Origin: Actinomycetes bacterium
GTDB taxonomy: Bacteria; Actinomycetota; Acidimicrobiia; Acidimicrobiales; RAAP-2
Assembly: GCA_021810205.1 (NCBI GenBank)
Contig: JAJZJC010000012.1
Location: 1-49,422, forward strand
Length of the DNA: 49,422 nucleotides
Direction of reading: 5' to 3'
The translations under genes were made by a program, and so were the position numbers. How positions within the stretch are numbered: position 1 is the stretch's first letter; each line of letters begins with the position of its first letter. Below, piece by piece: positions 34,381 to 43,369 of this stretch. Under the pieces are notes generated by a model, which saw only the letters and a program-made list of their open reading frames with translations, was not told where the DNA came from and made no database searches.

Positions 34381-35405
34381 CTCCGCCACGAGGACCCCCC
34401 ATCCGCCCAGACATCGCGCTCGACGACGAAAAGGTCGGGCGGTGGGCTCGCCATGGCTTCTTGGGTCGCTTCGTCGACCGCTCGCGCCGAGGAAAGCTCG
34501 ATCTCCTCCAAGGTCGATGCGTCGACGCCCGATTCGACAAGGCGCTGGCGATAGCGCGGGATCGGGTCCCGCGAGAGCCACGCCTGCAGCTCTTCCTCCG
34601 GTCGGTACTTCCCGGGATCTGCGCGCGAATGCCCTCCGTGCCGGTAGGTCTCGGCCTCCACGAGCGATGGACCCTCCCCGGCGCGCGCACGTGCGATCGC
34701 CGCGACGGCGACGGCGTACGTCGCGTCCGCGTCGTTGCCGTCCACGAGCACGGGACTGAGCCCGTAGGCTGCGGCGCGATCCGCGGCGGGATGCTCGACG
34801 GCGGTCACGTGCGAGATCGGGGTGTACTCCATGTACCGGTTGTTCTCGCAGCAGAACACCACGGGAAGGGACCAGACGGCCGCGAGGTTCAGCGCCTCGT
34901 GGAACGCGCCGATGTTCGTGGCACCGTCGCCGAAGAAGCACACCACGACGTCCTTGGTACCGCGGAGCTTGGCCGACCAGGCTGCACCGTTCGCGATCGT
35001 GAGGTGCGCGCCGACGATCGCGTAGGAGCCCATCATGCGCTTCCCGACTGTGGTGAGATGCATCGAGCCACCCTTGCCCGCCATCAGCCCACCCGCCCTG
35101 CCCATCAGCTCGGCCATCACGGCCGCCATCGCTACTCCGCGCGCGAGCGTGTGGTTGTGCCCGCGGTAGGTGGCGAACGTGTAGTCGCCGGGAGCCATTG
35201 CCGCACCGAACCCGGCAGCGATGGCCTCCTGACCGAGCCCGAGATGGCTCGTACCCTTGACCAGGCCCTGAAGGAAGAGGTCGTGGGCGCGCTTTTCGAA
35301 GTCGCGCATCTCGACCATGCGAGCGTAGATGCGCAGACGTACGTCACGTGGCGGAGGAGCGGCCTCGTGGGACGCCGACGTGGCGAGGTCCGCAAGCTCC
35401 TTCAT
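34377..35405 (-). CDS. 2-oxo acid dehydrogenase E1 component, alpha subunit (PdhA/AcoA-like)
   Basis: This is the ThDP-binding alpha subunit, 342 aa. The ThDP motif is GDGATNIGAFHEALNLAAVW ... ENN. Other signatures are TYRGHNHTLARG, AGGLMAGKGGSMH and ETYRHGGHSRADPGKYR (phosphorylation-loop region of the family). The start is the ATG at 35405 with GGAGGA 8 nt upstream. It forms an operon with E1 beta. LacI operator B is 51-62 nt upstream, directly after a -10-like TAGCCT. The substrate cannot be told from sequence by eye; the acetoin, pyruvate and branched-chain subfamilies are close. Confidence 0.92.
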   Translation of the reverse strand: MKELADLATSASHEAAPPPRDVRLRIYARMVEMRDFEKRAHDLFLQGLVKGTSHLGLGQEAIAAGFGAAMAPGDYTFATYRGHNHTLARGVAMAAVMAELMGRAGGLMAGKGGSMHLTTVGKRMMGSYAIVGAHLTIANGAAWSAKLRGTKDVVVCFFGDGATNIGAFHEALNLAAVWSLPVVFCCENNRYMEYTPISHVTAVEHPAADRAAAYGLSPVLVDGNDADATYAVAVAAIARARAGEGPSLVEAETYRHGGHSRADPGKYRPEEELQAWLSRDPIPRYRQRLVESGVDASTLEEIELSSARAVDEATQEAMASPPPDLFVVERDVWADGGSSWRR

Positions 35406-35455
35406 CGTCGTCTTCCTCCGATCTCCTCGGCACCGCTCACGTGCGCGCCTCGAGC

Positions 35456-35467
35456 GCAAACGATTGC
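35456..35467. promoter_or_regulatory. LacI-type operator B (E1 alpha/beta promoter)
   Basis: GCAAACGATTGC, within a 16-bp palindrome (35454-35469) that has a single mismatched pair. It lies just downstream of a -10-like TAGCCT, covering the expected transcription start of the E1 operon. Confidence 0.75.
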
Positions 35468-35473
35468 GCCGCC

Positions 35474-35479
35474 AGGCTA
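35474..35479 (-). promoter_or_regulatory. Possible -10 (TAGCCT) of the E1 alpha/beta operon
   Basis: TAGCCT on the minus strand, 6 bp upstream of operator B, the same order (promoter then operator) as at the HIBADH gene. It lies in the gap after the M24 gene. Confidence 0.4.
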
Positions 35480-35494
35480 TCGCAATCCCTTCGA

Positions 35495-36766
35495 TCAGTA
35501 CGGGTTCGTGACGAAGAGCTCCTGCGCCGGGAAGAGCGTGATCACCTGGGGACCGTTCTCACCGACGACGATCTCCTCTTCGATGCGAGCGGCGGAGTGC
35601 CCGTCGGTCGCCGGACAGTAGGTTTCGAGCGCGAAGACCATCCCGGCTTCGATCTCCATCGGGTGATCCAGCGAACAGAGCCTGCTGATGATCGGGCGCT
35701 CGTGCAGTGCGAGCCCGAGCCCGTGGCCGAACTGCAGGCCGAACGCCTCATGCTCGTTCGCGAGCCCGATGTCTCGAGCGGTGGGCCACAGCCGCGCAAT
35801 CTGGTCAGTGCCCACACCTGGCTTCACCAGGTCGATCGCGGCGTCCATCCACTCCCGGGCGCGCGTGTAGGCGTCACGCTGCGGCGCGGTCGAGTAGCCC
35901 ACCGCAAAGCTCCGGTAGTAGCACGTGCGGTACCCGTTGAACGAGTGCATGACGTCGAAGAACGCTTGCTCCCCTGGCCGGATCATGCGGTCCGAGAAGT
36001 TGTGGGGGTGCGGGACGCAGCGCTCCCCAGACACCGCGTTGACCGACTCGACGTCGTCGGAGCCCGAGCGATAGAGCGTTTCGTTCACGAGAGCGACGAT
36101 CTCGTGCTCGCAGACTCCCGGCTTCAGCGCCTCGGCCACCCGCTGGTAGGCGCCGTCGACCATGGCGGCTGCGCGCGACAGCAGCATGATCTCGTCGGGT
36201 GACTTGAGCTGGCGCGCATCGAGCATCACCTGCTGGCCATCTCGCACGTCGATGCCAGCGCGCTGCAGGGCGAACAGGGTGGGAGGGTCGATCAGGTCGA
36301 CGCCAACTGGGCTGTCCGCGACGCCGTGCTGCCGGAGCACATCGGCAATCTCGCTCGCGAGCCGGTCGGGCAGCTCGGATGCAGGGTCGACCGCGCCGCG
36401 CATGGTGGAGATCGCCGGACGGGAGTTCTGCGCCTCGATCCATGGAGAGTGGAGCCGGTGGTAGACGGCGGCGGACCCGAAGTCCCACACCATCGGCTCC
36501 CCGCGGCGCGTGAGGAGCGAGTATCGAGTGAGCTTGTCGCGCGACCACTCTCCGATGGCCGTGCTCGTGATGTAACGGATGTTGTTGCAGTCGAAGCAGA
36601 GGAGCGCGCCGAGCTCGGAGCGGTCGAGCGCTTCTCGCGCACGAAAGAGGCGGTACTCGTGGAGCCGGGTGAAATTTACCCGCTCTTCGATATCGACGGC
36701 CATGGCACCTGGCGCCGGTGCGGCGAGCCTGCTGGTCTGCTCCGTCATGTGCGTCACCTCCGACAC
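35495..36766 (-). CDS. M24-family (Xaa-Pro aminopeptidase/creatinase fold) hydrolase with a substituted metal ligand
   Basis: This pita-bread-fold M24 protein has 423 aa: an N-terminal creatinase-like domain (about 35-185) and a catalytic domain (195-415). Compared with E. coli aminopeptidase P, ligands D271, H348 (FGHGLGLALH), E381 (ALETY) and E396 (ARIEEEIV) are kept. The second Asp of the D-x11-D pair is Cys282 (FFDVMHSFNGYRTCYYRSF). A normal dinuclear site is therefore doubtful; it may bind one metal or act like non-peptidase M24 members such as creatinase or ectoine hydrolase. LacI operator C lies upstream, shared with the divergent hydrolase gene. Confidence 0.85.
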   Translation of the reverse strand: MSEVTHMTEQTSRLAAPAPGAMAVDIEERVNFTRLHEYRLFRAREALDRSELGALLCFDCNNIRYITSTAIGEWSRDKLTRYSLLTRRGEPMVWDFGSAAVYHRLHSPWIEAQNSRPAISTMRGAVDPASELPDRLASEIADVLRQHGVADSPVGVDLIDPPTLFALQRAGIDVRDGQQVMLDARQLKSPDEIMLLSRAAAMVDGAYQRVAEALKPGVCEHEIVALVNETLYRSGSDDVESVNAVSGERCVPHPHNFSDRMIRPGEQAFFDVMHSFNGYRTCYYRSFAVGYSTAPQRDAYTRAREWMDAAIDLVKPGVGTDQIARLWPTARDIGLANEHEAFGLQFGHGLGLALHERPIISRLCSLDHPMEIEAGMVFALETYCPATDGHSAARIEEEIVVGENGPQVITLFPAQELFVTNPY

Positions 36767-36937
36767 GGTCCTCGTCGAGCGGTCCTCGTCTCACGATGCT
36801 CGCCGGGCGTCCTGGGCTCGAGACGAGGGCGACCCGCGCCGAGACGATCGCCACGCGGCAGTGGCCGACGTGACCCGAGGAGCTGGGCCGCAGCCACCTC
36901 CGCATGCGTGTTGTCGTCCACGCGTCGACCATGCTAC

Positions 36938-36949
36938 ACAATCGGTTGC
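36938..36949. promoter_or_regulatory. LacI-type operator C (between M24 and alpha/beta hydrolase genes)
   Basis: ACAATCGGTTGC, a single-base variant of operator A. It lies in the 264-bp divergent region, 82 nt before the alpha/beta hydrolase start and 171 nt before the M24 start. CACAAT on the plus strand and TAGCAT on the minus strand are -10-like sequences overlapping or flanking it, so it could control both directions. Confidence 0.6.
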
Positions 36950-37030
36950 AGTCGGCCAATGGACGCGTCCGGGGCCAGGGAGGTTGACCGCGATGGAGCA
37001 ACGAGCCCGTAGAACCCGAAGAGCCTGCCA

Positions 37031-38125
37031 ATGACAGCCGCACCCGGCGCAAGAGACCCCCGCGTCGAGGCCGCGGCAGCCCACTGGGGCCCGCGGTTCG
37101 TCCACAACGGCACCGACCAGGCCGACTTCGACGAGACGCTGGCGCGCATCGACCAGTGGGCGCAGTGGTGCCACGAGTGGGGACGCACCGCCGAGCGGTA
37201 CGAGGCACTCGCAGCGCATGCCGACCGGGCTCGCCACTTCGAGACTGCGGCGGACGCCTGGCGTCGTGCAGGGCTGTGCTGGCATTGGGCGAAGTTCGTC
37301 TTCGTCGAAGACCCCGCCGCGCAGCGCGCCGCCCACGACCGCTGCGTCGCCTGCTACGCCCGCGGCGCCCTGGCCCTCCGGCCACCCGCGCGCCGCGTAT
37401 CCGTGCCATACCGCGCAACTGCGCTGCCGGGCTACCTCCGTGTACCAAGTACCGGCGCTGGCGCGCCCCCCGTGGTCGTCATGGTCCCAGGGCTCGACTC
37501 GGTGAAGGAGGAGCTGCAAGCGACCGCCGAGTACATCGTCGCTCGGGGGATGGCGGCGCTCGCGCTCGACGGACCCGGCCAGGGCGAGAGCGAGTACGAG
37601 CTCGCGATCGAGCCTGCGTACGAGTCCGTGGCGGCTGCGGCGCTCGACTTCTGCGAGACGCTGGACGACGTCGATGCGGCGCGCGCCGGGATCTTCGGCG
37701 TGAGCCTCGGCGGGTACTACGCCGCGCGTTCGATGGCCTACGAACCCCGTCTGCACGCAGGGGTCGCCCTCGCTGGCCCCTACCGCTTCGACGCGGAATG
37801 GGACAGCCTGCCTCCGATGACCCGCGAGGCCTTTCGCCACCGATGCGGGGCGCACGATGAGCAGGAAGCTCGCGAACGAGCTGGTGCGCTCACCCTTGAC
37901 GGCGCGGCCGCCCGCATCACCCGTCCACTCCTCGTCGTCCACGGTGCGAACGACCGAATCGTCGGTCCCGACCACGCTCGGCGCATCGCGGCCGAGGCGC
38001 CAGGCGCCCAGCTTCGCATGTTCGACGACGGCAACCATGGCGTGACCAACCACGCGTGGGAGTCGCGTTCGGAGATGGCCGACTGGCTCGCGGATCAGCT
38101 CGGCGCAGCCGACGCAGCCCGATAG
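37031..38125 (+). CDS. Alpha/beta hydrolase, pseudooxynicotine-hydrolase/FrsA-like
   Basis: This alpha/beta hydrolase has 364 aa with an N-terminal helical domain of about 120 residues, as in 2,6-dihydroxypseudooxynicotine hydrolase (a C-C hydrolase) and FrsA-like proteins. Core motifs are VVVMVPGLDSVKEEL (oxyanion strand), ALDGPGQGESEYE, the nucleophile elbow GVSLGGYYAARS, the acid in VVHGANDRIV and His in DDGNHGVTNH. The substrate is unknown; C-C, ester or amide hydrolysis are possible. It is expressed divergently from the M24 gene and convergent with livF. LacI operator C is upstream. Confidence 0.85.
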   Translation: MTAAPGARDPRVEAAAAHWGPRFVHNGTDQADFDETLARIDQWAQWCHEWGRTAERYEALAAHADRARHFETAADAWRRAGLCWHWAKFVFVEDPAAQRAAHDRCVACYARGALALRPPARRVSVPYRATALPGYLRVPSTGAGAPPVVVMVPGLDSVKEELQATAEYIVARGMAALALDGPGQGESEYELAIEPAYESVAAAALDFCETLDDVDAARAGIFGVSLGGYYAARSMAYEPRLHAGVALAGPYRFDAEWDSLPPMTREAFRHRCGAHDEQEARERAGALTLDGAAARITRPLLVVHGANDRIVGPDHARRIAAEAPGAQLRMFDDGNHGVTNHAWESRSEMADWLADQLGAADAAR

Positions 38126-38156
38126 GTGGCGCGGTGGCGCGGTGGCGCAAATGGCG

Positions 38157-38954
38157 TCAGCGTCCAGGCGGTGTCTCCGGGGCACCCGCGGGACGCGACG
38201 CTCCGACGACGCCCCCGAGGAAGAGCGCTCCGATCTCGGGGTTCTCGAGCACCTCACGCCCGCTGCCCGCGAGTCGTACTCGGCCGTTCTCGAGCACCAC
38301 GCCGTGCGTTGCGAGTCGAAGTCCCGCACGTGCATTCTGCTCGACGAGCAGGACCGTTCTGCCGTGACGATGCAGCGACCGCACGGTCTTGAACACGATC
38401 TTTCGGGTATGGGGGTCGAGTCCCATCGAGGGCTCATCGAGCACGACGAGCGCGGGATCCAGCATGAGGCATCGGGCGAACTCGACGAGACGCTGCTGGC
38501 CACCCGAGAGGCTTCCAGCTTTGTCCTTGGCCCGCTCAGCCACGATCGGGATCGTCTCCGCTATCTGCTCGTAGCGCTCACGCACGATCGTTCGGTCCTT
38601 CAGAATGAAGGCACCGAGCTCCACGTTCTCGCGCACGGTCATCTCGCGGAACAGGCTGTGGTTCTGAGGCACTTGGACGATGCCGCGCTCGAGTCGCTCC
38701 CTGGGAGTGGCCTTCTTCAATCGCTCGCCACGAAACACCAGCTCGCCGACGGTCGTCCGGACCACCCCGCTCACCGTCCCGAGCAGCGTCGATTTGCCGG
38801 CGCCGTTGGGCCCGACCACGCACGTGAGCCCGCCTTCGGGCACCTCGAAGGACACCTCGTGCAAGATGTCGGCACCGCCATAGCCTGCACAGACACCGCG
38901 GAACTCGAGAAGCGGCTGCGTGGAGGCTAGAGCCGGCGCAACACGGTCGCTCAC
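38157..38954 (-). CDS. livF: Branched-chain amino acid-type ABC transporter ATPase LivF
   Basis: This second ATPase of a LIV/HAAT-type importer has about 265 aa. Walker A is VVGPNGAGKSTLL, the Q-loop VPQNHSLF, the ABC signature LSGGQQRLVEFAR, Walker B LVVLDEPSMGLDP and the H-loop VEQNARAG. The GTG at 38954 overlaps the livG stop; GTG at 38978 is an in-frame alternative. It is the last gene of the operon. Confidence 0.93.
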   Translation of the reverse strand: MSDRVAPALASTQPLLEFRGVCAGYGGADILHEVSFEVPEGGLTCVVGPNGAGKSTLLGTVSGVVRTTVGELVFRGERLKKATPRERLERGIVQVPQNHSLFREMTVRENVELGAFILKDRTIVRERYEQIAETIPIVAERAKDKAGSLSGGQQRLVEFARCLMLDPALVVLDEPSMGLDPHTRKIVFKTVRSLHRHGRTVLLVEQNARAGLRLATHGVVLENGRVRLAGSGREVLENPEIGALFLGGVVGASRPAGAPETPPGR

Positions 38955-39781
38955 ATGGTCAGAGGTCTGTGGCGCCACGACCCCCCCTCTCTCGACCCGC
39001 CTGGCTCGTCGTCCTCGTCGTCCTCGTCGTCCTCGTCGTCGGAGCCGCCCAGGTACGCGTCGATCACCCGGGGGTCGTTGCGAATCACGTCGGGGGTACC
39101 CGACACGATCGGGGTGCCCTGGTGCATCACGGTCACGCTATGGCACAGGCTCATGACGAACTCCATGTTGTGCTCGACCACGAGGAAGGTCTTGCCCCGC
39201 TCGTTCAGCGCGCGGATGCGGTCGGCGATCAGATTGATGAGCGTCGGGTTCACACCGCCTGCGGGCTCGTCGAGGAGAATGATCACCGGATCGGCGACCA
39301 GTACATACGCGAGCTCGAGCAACTTGCGCTGGCCGAACGAAAGGTTGCCCGCGGGGAGATGGCCGAGATGACCGAGCCCCACGAACTCGAGGATCTCTTT
39401 GGCCCGCGCACGCTCTGCTGGCGACGACTGCCCCTTTACGACGCTGCGAAGCCATCCTTCGTGGCGCTGCGTGGCGACGAGCATGTTCTCCATCACACTC
39501 AGGCGCGAGAACACCCGGGCCAGCTGGAAGGTTCGGCCGAGCCCGAGGCTGAACACCCTGGCAGGGGTCGCACGAGTGACGTCGACCCCGCGTACCCTCA
39601 CCGTTCCGCTGTCGGGCCGCAAGTACCCGGTGATCACGTTGAAAAGGGTGGTCTTTCCCGAGCCGTTGGGTCCGATGAGCCCTGCAACCTCTCCCTCCTG
39701 CACGCCGAGGGAACAGTCCCGGAGCGCCACGAGGCCGCCGAATGCCCTCGAGACGGAGTCCACCTCGAGAAGAGCGCTCAC
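38951..39781 (-). CDS. livG: Branched-chain amino acid-type ABC transporter ATPase LivG
   Basis: This 276-aa ATPase has Walker A (LIGPNGSGKTTLFN), the LivG-type RTFQLARVFSRLSVMENML segment, signature LSFGQRKLLELA, Walker B IILLDEPAGGVNP and switch VEHNMEFVM. The C-terminal tail is unusual: a run of DDE repeats from a 9-bp tandem repeat followed by a Gly/Ser/Arg-rich end. It overlaps livM (ATGA) and livF (GTGA). Confidence 0.93.
   Translation of the reverse strand: MSALLEVDSVSRAFGGLVALRDCSLGVQEGEVAGLIGPNGSGKTTLFNVITGYLRPDSGTVRVRGVDVTRATPARVFSLGLGRTFQLARVFSRLSVMENMLVATQRHEGWLRSVVKGQSSPAERARAKEILEFVGLGHLGHLPAGNLSFGQRKLLELAYVLVADPVIILLDEPAGGVNPTLINLIADRIRALNERGKTFLVVEHNMEFVMSLCHSVTVMHQGTPIVSGTPDVIRNDPRVIDAYLGGSDDEDDEDDEDDEPGGSREGGSWRHRPLTM
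39005..39040. repeat. Four perfect copies of a 9-bp unit in livG
   Basis: CTCGTCGTC repeated at 39005, 39014, 39023 and 39032. It encodes the acidic DDE tail of LivG on the minus strand. Confidence 0.95.
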
Positions 39782-40929
39782 CGTCCACCTGCCCGGGCGC
39801 TCGGGGGGCGCGCGTGATGCGCTTCCGATGCCGCCAATGCGCCCGTTGACGGTGCAGGCGGCAGGGCATTCACCATCGCTTGGGCTCGGCGCTCACGCCA
39901 GCGTTGATACGAGTCGGCGACGGTCGGGATCACGCCTCGGGGGAGCAGCACGATCACCACGAGGAACAGAACCCCGTACGCGATGAGGTACAGGCTGCCG
40001 GACGAGTACTGGATGGTGAAGTACTGCTGGAGCGACTCGAGCAGCGCCGCGCCGAGCAGCGGGCCCGAGATCGTCCCGAAGCCACCCAAGAAGGCCATGA
40101 TCGCGACCGACAAGTCGAAGAGCGCTGTGAACGCGAACTGGGGATGGATGTCTCCGAGAAAGTACGCCCACACGGCGCCAGCCATCCCGACCGAGAACGC
40201 CGACACCACGAACGCGATGAGCTTCACCCGCGTGGTCTTCACGCCGAGGCCGGCGGCACGATCTTCGTCGTCTCGGAGGGCAAGAAGCTGGAGGCCGAAC
40301 CGTGACCGGCGTATCCCGGCCGAAAGAAGCAGCGCCACGACGAGAACGCACAGCGCGGCGTAATAAAAGCGCTGGTTGAATCCCATTCCTGTCCATGGGG
40401 GTGTCGGGAGCGTCACTCCCCGGGAACCCAAGGTCAGCGAGGAAAGATTGTAGGCAAGCAGCTGGAAGATGAAGAAGGCGGCGATGGTGATCACCACGAA
40501 CGTGTGACGGCGGGTGCGCAACGCGATCAGGCCGAACGGCACGGCGATCACCATGGCGACCCCACCGGCGACGGGCACATACCAAAAGACCCCGTAGCCA
40601 CCCGCCAGGTGCAGATGCAGCGCGATCAGCGCGATCGTGTAGGCACCGCTGCCGAAAAATACCGCATGCCCGATGCTGATATAGCCCGAGTACCCCGAAA
40701 AACTGTTCCACGCGGTCGCCGCGGCCATGAAGAGGACGGAGAAGAAGGCGATCGACGTCACTGCCGGTGTCGAGAACACTAGGGGGAAGGCGACGAGCGC
40801 GATCGCGATCAGGATCCATGCAGCAGCCTTTGCTCGCCGTGTCATCGCACCCAGGGGCACGCGCGGTGAGCTCCCCTTGCGTGTGTCAGGACCTGCCGTC
40901 GTGCTCGCGTCGAGAAGACCGTCCGTCAT
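39778..40929 (-). CDS. livM: Branched-chain amino acid-type ABC transporter permease LivM
   Basis: This inner-membrane permease has 383 aa with about nine hydrophobic helices. Family motifs are WNSFSGYSGYISIGHAVFFG near residue 75, LIALRTRRHTFVVITIA, the cytoplasmic EAA-like loop LRDDEDRAAGLGVKTTRVKL, and FLGGFGTISGPLLGAALLE. It is 67 nt downstream of livH. Confidence 0.93.
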   Translation of the reverse strand: MTDGLLDASTTAGPDTRKGSSPRVPLGAMTRRAKAAAWILIAIALVAFPLVFSTPAVTSIAFFSVLFMAAATAWNSFSGYSGYISIGHAVFFGSGAYTIALIALHLHLAGGYGVFWYVPVAGGVAMVIAVPFGLIALRTRRHTFVVITIAAFFIFQLLAYNLSSLTLGSRGVTLPTPPWTGMGFNQRFYYAALCVLVVALLLSAGIRRSRFGLQLLALRDDEDRAAGLGVKTTRVKLIAFVVSAFSVGMAGAVWAYFLGDIHPQFAFTALFDLSVAIMAFLGGFGTISGPLLGAALLESLQQYFTIQYSSGSLYLIAYGVLFLVVIVLLPRGVIPTVADSYQRWRERRAQAMVNALPPAPSTGALAASEAHHARPPSARAGGR

Positions 40930-40996
40930 CGTCGACTCACACTCGCCTCGTCCGCTTCACGTCCTGCGAGCACGGTCACGCACGCCCCCACGGTCG

Positions 40997-41878
40997 TCAT
41001 TGCGCCCTCGTCGAGACCTTGCCGAACAGCCCCTGTGGGCGGACGGAGAGCACGATCAAGAGCACCAGGAAATAGATCACCGGTGCCCAGACAGGCGACC
41101 AGACGACGGCCACGACGTCTTCGAGCACGAGCATGAACACGGCGGCACCCATCGCCCCACCGATGCTTCCGAGCCCGCCAAGGACGATGATCGTAAGGAG
41201 CCTCGAGATCAGGTCCGTGCTGCTGTTGGCACTGAAGTCGTTCGTCGCCCCGAACACCATGCCTCCGGCTGCGGTCACCGCTACCCCGATGCCGAACGTG
41301 ATCGTCGACACCCGCTTCACGTTCACTCCGATGAGGGTCGCCGCCGTCCGGTCCTGGAGCGCGGCTCGCAGGCTGGCCCCGAAGCGCGTGCGGTACATGA
41401 GCGCGTAGAGAGCGGCGATGAGAAGGGCGGCGAGGACGAAGCCGAACACGTAGATGTACTCGAGGTAGAAGCCGAAGACGTGCCAGGTCCGCGCGAAGTA
41501 CGACGGACGCAGCTGCACGAATGTCGTCCCGAAGGCAATGTCGAGCGCACCCTCGATCACGAGGGAGACGGCGTAGGTGACGAGGATCGACATCGACACC
41601 CGGTCCCGGTCCCCGATTCGCCGCATGAACGCCCACTCGACCCCGATGCCCACCACGAAGAGGATCGGGATCGTGACGAGGAGCCCGAGGAACGGATCGA
41701 TCCCCGCGTGTGCCCACAGCGCGTAGCTCAGGTACGAGCCGAGCAACACGAAGATGCCCTGCGCGATGTTGATGATCTCGAGCATCCCGAAGATCAGCGT
41801 GAGGCCAGCCGCCATCAGCGCGTACAGGCCGCCCGTCAGCACGCCGTCGATCACCGCTTCCACGAGCTGGGTGCCCAT
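40997..41878 (-). CDS. livH: Branched-chain amino acid-type ABC transporter permease LivH
   Basis: This permease has 293 aa with about eight membrane helices. Signatures are GLYALMAAGLTLIFGMLEII followed by NIAQG at the N-terminus, the EAA-like loop RAALQDRTAATLIGVNVKRV and IIVLGGLGSIGGAMGAA. It lies 113 nt downstream of livK. Confidence 0.93.
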   Translation of the reverse strand: MGTQLVEAVIDGVLTGGLYALMAAGLTLIFGMLEIINIAQGIFVLLGSYLSYALWAHAGIDPFLGLLVTIPILFVVGIGVEWAFMRRIGDRDRVSMSILVTYAVSLVIEGALDIAFGTTFVQLRPSYFARTWHVFGFYLEYIYVFGFVLAALLIAALYALMYRTRFGASLRAALQDRTAATLIGVNVKRVSTITFGIGVAVTAAGGMVFGATNDFSANSSTDLISRLLTIIVLGGLGSIGGAMGAAVFMLVLEDVVAVVWSPVWAPVIYFLVLLIVLSVRPQGLFGKVSTRAQ

Positions 41879-41991
41879 CTCGATCCGTTCCTCGAATCCC
41901 CTCGATCAGTTGCACCGGCTTGCGCCGTCGTACAGGTCCCTCGGCGCAGCGCGCCGTCCGTCGGCCCGCGTCGCCCAGGGGGCCTCCGCGC

Positions 41992-43311
41992 TCAGCTGCT
42001 CCAGGCCGGCTTCGGGTACAGCGGCGGCACCGAGCCTGAGGCTGTCTTGGGGAGGACCTGCTCGAGCACAGGCTTGCCCGACCTTGTCTGCCACTGGAAC
42101 GCGAACACCAACCCCTTCACGTTCGCTCCGTCGCTGTTGAACTTGACCGGTCCCTGCACCGACGTGAACGTCTTGCCGCTGTGGAGGTACTTGATGATCT
42201 TCTTGTTTGTGAAGCCGTGGGTCCCTTCCACCGCCTGGGTCAGCACCTCACCGACCGAGTAGGCCTCGGCCGTTGTCGCGGTGACGTCGGAGACCGATCC
42301 ACCGTACGTGTGCAGGTACGCCTTGACCATTGCCTTGCTCAGCTTGTTCTTGATCCCGGGGTACCAGCCGTTCGGGTTGAACACCCCGATCGCGTTCTTG
42401 GCCCCGACGGCCTTCAAGAACGTGGCTCCCTCGTCGGAGCCCGAGGTGTCGATGAACGCCTTCGGGTTGTAGTGCGCGGTCTCGAATGCACCCATGAACG
42501 CGGACACTGTCGGGGTGGCGACCGAGCCGAGGAGGACGATCTGCGCATTGCTCGAGGCAATTCCCCCGGCGATCGGCGAGAAGTCGGTCGTCTCTGTCGG
42601 GAAGACCTTTGTGTAGACCGTCTTCACACCCGCCTTTTCGAGGATCTTGCGGGCGACGGGGAACTGCGACGACGTGAAGATTGTTGTGACGGTGGCGTAC
42701 GCGGCCGTCGTGGGTCGCGCGGACTTCGGCATCGACGCGATCCACTTGGCGAACGGGACGAGGCCTGTCGCGACTGGATACGAAACGTCGAAGACGTTCG
42801 GCAGGTGCTGGGCAAAGATGTCCGGTGCCCCACCTGCGCCTTCGACGAGCGCATAGCCGTAGCGACGAGCGATCTTCGCCGAGGGAAGCGTCAAGAGCGA
42901 CGAGAACGGCCCGATGGTGAGCTTCACGTGGTCGTGCGCGATCAAGGTGCTGTAGTTCGTCGCCGCCTGGGTCGGTGTCGACTTGTCCGAGAGGATCTTG
43001 AGCTCGATCTTGTGGCCGAGCAGGCCGCCGTGCTTGTTCTGGTAGGTCTGCCAGAGGTGGTACCCCTGTGTGAATGCCTTGCCCGCGCCCGAGAAGTCCC
43101 CCGACAGCGACAGCGACGCCCCGATGAGGATGGGCGACCCCAGCTTCCTGCGCGCATGGGTCGCTGCGCCAGCAGCCGAGGAGCTCGCCCCAGTCGCTGC
43201 CATCAGCGTCAGAGCGGCGACCAGGCTGCCTGCCGCACCGGCCCGAACCGCCCGGCACCATATCCGATGCCCGACGCGCCCGACTCGCCCTCCCGTACCT
43301 GTGCTTTGCAT
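41992..43311 (-). CDS. livK: LIV-type periplasmic/extracellular substrate-binding protein
   Basis: This type I periplasmic binding protein has 439 aa with a cleavable signal peptide: twin basic start, a hydrophobic stretch ending near ASSSAAGAA, no lipobox. The mature part begins ILIGASLSLSGDFSGAGKAFTQGY, which is typical for LIV, amide or aromatic-acid binding proteins. The ATG at 43311 has GGGAGG 4 nt upstream. It lies 58 nt downstream of the HIBADH-like gene; the gap holds GCACGC/GCGTGC inverted arms (43331-43349). The ligand is unknown. It is the best handle on the cluster's substrate. Confidence 0.9.
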   Translation of the reverse strand: MQSTGTGGRVGRVGHRIWCRAVRAGAAGSLVAALTLMAATGASSSAAGAATHARRKLGSPILIGASLSLSGDFSGAGKAFTQGYHLWQTYQNKHGGLLGHKIELKILSDKSTPTQAATNYSTLIAHDHVKLTIGPFSSLLTLPSAKIARRYGYALVEGAGGAPDIFAQHLPNVFDVSYPVATGLVPFAKWIASMPKSARPTTAAYATVTTIFTSSQFPVARKILEKAGVKTVYTKVFPTETTDFSPIAGGIASSNAQIVLLGSVATPTVSAFMGAFETAHYNPKAFIDTSGSDEGATFLKAVGAKNAIGVFNPNGWYPGIKNKLSKAMVKAYLHTYGGSVSDVTATTAEAYSVGEVLTQAVEGTHGFTNKKIIKYLHSGKTFTSVQGPVKFNSDGANVKGLVFAFQWQTRSGKPVLEQVLPKTASGSVPPLYPKPAWSS

Positions 43312-43369
43312 GTTCCCTCCCAACTTCTGTGCACGCCGGTTGAGCGTGCCGACGGGGAGCAAGGCGCCG

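Noticed and set aside
35495-36766. DMSP lyase DddP (an M24-family enzyme)
   Set aside because: As I recall them, the DddP metal-site residues do not match the D271/Cys282 pattern here, so only a general M24 call is justified.
43331-43349. Sixth LacI operator between HIBADH and livK
   Set aside because: GCACGC/GCGTGC is an inverted repeat but does not match RCAAWCGNTTGC and has a 7-nt spacer.
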